From JAFGPS01 sp964628465 (GTDB lineage: Bacteria; Planctomycetota; Phycisphaerae; Sedimentisphaerales; Anaerobacaceae): a DNA stretch of 64,000 nucleotides. The position numbers and the translations under genes were made by a program. Below, piece after piece: positions 62,197 through 64,000 of this stretch (the first letter of the stretch is position 1; the number at the start of each line of letters is the position of its first letter). The stretch spans positions 248,001-312,000 of the forward strand of contig CAZVOA010000001.1 of NCBI GenBank assembly GCA_964628465.1, in the 5' to 3' direction. The notes under the pieces were generated by a model, which saw only the letters and a program-made list of their open reading frames with translations, was not told where the DNA came from and did not search any database.

Positions 62197-62988
62197 ATGC
62201 AAATTAACTATGTAGTATCTACGATGGTTTTTTGGGGACGTGAAAATTCACTTTCATTCGAACAGGAATGCGAATTCCTGCAATCTCTGGGCTTTGGAAT
62301 TGAATTATGGCCAAATATAAAAGGCAATCCCGAATGCCGATATGCGAAACATAACTGGCCGAGGTTAGCGAAAGCTACACAGGATATGCTGGTTACTATG
62401 CGTTCGAGAAATGATAATCCTACATTAGAGCAATGGAAAGAACAAATCGAATGCGCAAAACTGCTTAACGCTCATATCGTTACCGACTTAAATAGCCTTG
62501 GTATTCCTGAGACACACGACCTTAACTGCTGCGATTTCGCCGCAAGAGTCATACAGATAGCTCAGGAAAACGATATTAAATTATGCGTTGAAACAGGACG
62601 TTTGCCTTTACTTAAACAAATGAACAAACAGTTTCCTTCAATTTCGTATTGCCTCGATACCGGCTATGCCAATGTAAATAATGAGTATTCGTTCAGAGAA
62701 TTCGTTGACGAACTCGCACCCAAAATAGCACATCTACATCTTTCAGATAATTACGGCAAATCTGACGATCATATAACACCCGGTTTGCAGGACGGGATAT
62801 CAGAAGAAAACTGGCGGTATTTATTAAATGTTCTTGATAAATATGAAAATGATATAATCGGCTCATTGGAAATGACGCCCTGTACACCCGGTGCAATGAT
62901 TCGACAAGCGAGCGACTTTTTATTTAATTTCTTAAATTGGCCAAACCAACCCCCAAAAACTGACTGGATAGCCGCTTTATCATCTTAA
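62197..62988 (+). CDS. Sugar phosphate isomerase/epimerase-like TIM barrel
   Basis: A 263-residue AP-endonuclease-2/xylose isomerase-like TIM-barrel protein. The ATG at 62197 has GGAG 8 bases upstream. Typical blocks are LEFLQSLGFGIELWP-type start (ECEFLQSLGFGIELWP), KLCVETGRLPLL (metal-binding Glu), SYCLDTGYANVNN (Asp and His/Thr positions), IAHLHLSDNYGKSDDH (His-x-His) and IGSLEMTPCT (final Glu). These supply the expected divalent-metal ligands, so an isomerase or epimerase acting on a sugar or polyol is likely. The substrate is unknown and no sugar-uptake genes are adjacent. Confidence 0.87.
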   Translation: MQINYVVSTMVFWGRENSLSFEQECEFLQSLGFGIELWPNIKGNPECRYAKHNWPRLAKATQDMLVTMRSRNDNPTLEQWKEQIECAKLLNAHIVTDLNSLGIPETHDLNCCDFAARVIQIAQENDIKLCVETGRLPLLKQMNKQFPSISYCLDTGYANVNNEYSFREFVDELAPKIAHLHLSDNYGKSDDHITPGLQDGISEENWRYLLNVLDKYENDIIGSLEMTPCTPGAMIRQASDFLFNFLNWPNQPPKTDWIAALSS

Positions 62989-63044
62989 TAAAGAGGATTG
63001 TTTATAAGTATTGAAATGTAAAAATATTATAAATCATTGACTTA

Positions 63045-63095
63045 AAGACAAAAAATCAAAGAAAAAGATTTCTTTTTTTCTTTGACTATATTAAC
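63045..63095 (+). terminator. Possible hairpin after the TIM-barrel gene
   Basis: TCAAAGAAAAAGA at about 63056-63068 faces TCTTTTTTTCTTTGA at about 63071-63085, giving a stem with two unpaired T, about 70 bases after the stop. The stem is very AT-rich. Confidence 0.4.
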
Positions 63096-63163
63096 ATATG
63101 ACCTATAATAAATATGCTTATAGCATACAATAGGTAATATACATAATATAGCGTATATTTGCA

Positions 63164-63192
63164 TTGACATTTTCATTTAAATACTATATACT
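63164..63192 (+). promoter_or_regulatory. Near-consensus sigma70 promoter of the final lipoprotein gene
   Basis: TTGACA (63164-63169), 17-base spacer, TATACT (63187-63192), about 40 bases before the GGGAGG ribosome site. The best promoter match in the window. Confidence 0.8.
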
Positions 63193-63236
63193 TTACATTA
63201 AATATTAACTCACCAATTTTTCGGGAGGTTTAGGTG

Positions 63237-63953
63237 ATGGATAAAATAATCTTTATCTTTACAATATTAATGTTGTGTGTTGGCGGCTGTTCGTTTCTGG
63301 ATAGAGAATCAGATTATGCCAATTATGATTTGAGCGGAATTGATAAAATAGCTATCGTAGCTGTTACCGGCCAGGTGGAAAACAACGAGGCCAAAGCTCA
63401 AGTCGCGGATTTATTCATTATAGAACTTTTGAATAAAGGTTATGAGCCTATACGATTGGCACAATCAAGAAGCAAAATTGAGGCGATAGTTAAAGCAGAA
63501 AATTTGTCTATATCTCCTGATGGATATGACCAAATGGGACAAATACTGCAAGTTCCGGCTGTATTAGTAATTAATGTCCCCTATTTAGATGAAGAAATTT
63601 CTATCAGCGCCCAAATTATTGATTCCAAGGTCGGCAGTGTTTTGTGGATGGGCCAGGATTTCGGAGATATAAATACCAGAGGCAGAGAAACATCCCAAAA
63701 CAATAATCAGGACGATTTCATTATGGATCCGTTATTAATGATTAACAGACGCAATATCGTCACTCAAACACCTCAGACAACAATCATTGCTCCAGGAAAA
63801 AGGCTGTTAAATTCCATGGAATTGCAGGAAGCAAAAGAAATTGTTTCAAGAATTTGCAAAAGCATTCCTCCGATTGAAATTTACAAGCCAGGCAAAGTTA
63901 AAACAACTGAACCCAAAGTAAGAACAAAACCAAAGACAACAAGCGACTGGTAA
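63237..63953 (+). CDS. Outer-membrane-type lipoprotein, CsgG/GNA1162-like
   Basis: A 238-residue lipoprotein. The ATG at 63237 is preceded by GGGAGG at 8-base spacing; the GTG at 63234 overlaps the leader. The signal peptide ends in VGGC. The mature part, YDLSGIDKIAIVAVTGQVEN then ADLFIIELLNKGYEPIRLA, resembles the CsgG/FlgO/GNA1162-type fold, in which a short strand opens a mixed alpha/beta domain. Such proteins act in secretion or envelope assembly, or are uncharacterised. The last 30 residues are Lys/Thr-rich. The gene has a strong promoter, so expression may be high. Exact function is unknown. Confidence 0.75.
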   Translation: MDKIIFIFTILMLCVGGCSFLDRESDYANYDLSGIDKIAIVAVTGQVENNEAKAQVADLFIIELLNKGYEPIRLAQSRSKIEAIVKAENLSISPDGYDQMGQILQVPAVLVINVPYLDEEISISAQIIDSKVGSVLWMGQDFGDINTRGRETSQNNNQDDFIMDPLLMINRRNIVTQTPQTTIIAPGKRLLNSMELQEAKEIVSRICKSIPPIEIYKPGKVKTTEPKVRTKPKTTSDW

Positions 63954-64000
63954 AATTGATAACTCAAAACTAAAAAACTAAGTCAACTTGTTTAAGCTAA

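Noticed and set aside
1..64000. tRNA, rRNA, tmRNA, RNase P and SRP RNA genes
   Set aside because: I looked for T-loop and other conserved cores by eye and found none that could be supported.

Overview
The window is a 64 kb stretch of a low-GC Gram-negative chromosome, about 43 protein genes with normal intergenic spacing, no rRNA, tRNA, CRISPR array or insertion sequence that I could recognise. Outer-membrane biology is obvious (OmpA-like lipoproteins, lipocalin, LptF/LptG, a secretin, SurA-like chaperone). The mix of a PilM protein extended at its C-terminus, an unusual secretin, an L-threonylcarbamoyl-AMP synthase fused to a low-molecular-weight tyrosine phosphatase, GH51 glycosidase and ispH next to rpsA suggests a Planctomycetota member, probably Phycisphaerae-like. 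That assignment is inference from gene style, not from a marker-gene comparison.

Layout. 1-3 kb: the 5' part of a GspE/PilB assembly ATPase, ndk and an OmpA-like lipoprotein on the minus strand. 3-6 kb: ispH and a six-domain rpsA, followed by a 17-bp hairpin and a candidate structured RNA. 6.6-12 kb: a dicarboxylate/glutamate symporter, two paralogous zinc-ribbon membrane proteins, a lipocalin, and a GT35 (phosphorylase-like) protein whose PLP lysine position is Arg. 12.6-20 kb: a type IV pilus/type II secretion inner-membrane block (PilM with a PilN-like tail, a PilO-like protein, a large PilP-position protein) plus a repeat-rich coiled-coil lipoprotein. 20-34 kb: mtaB, small membrane proteins with a decayed duplicate, a GT-C glycosyltransferase, GH51 arabinofuranosidase, sua5-phosphatase fusion, rpiB, accA, a DUF2330-like protein and aroA. 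34-37 kb: clpB.

37-45 kb is the most unusual region: on one strand, two small exported proteins, a 607-residue exported chaperone-like protein, a 1247-residue secretin carrying eight roughly 76-residue beta-type repeats and a TKPDAG hexapeptide linker, and a small lipoprotein that could be its pilotin. The cluster has a clear sigma70-type promoter overlapped by a 12-bp palindrome, strong terminators, and a 10-G tract in an upstream region. It looks like a surface-structure export locus that does not match a textbook type II, type IV or chaperone-usher operon.

45-56 kb: SurA/PpiC-like protein, lptF, lptG and a CrtC/AttH-like protein in one operon; a ferric-reductase-like flavocytochrome with a small membrane partner; thrC; ribD. 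56-64 kb: a hypothetical gene followed by an orphan ligA-type BRCT tail, a ligA whose N-terminal Ia domain is tandemly duplicated, rpsU, hflX, a polar hypothetical, a sugar-phosphate isomerase-like TIM barrel and a lipoprotein with a strong promoter. Two families of REP-like inverted repeats sit between genes.
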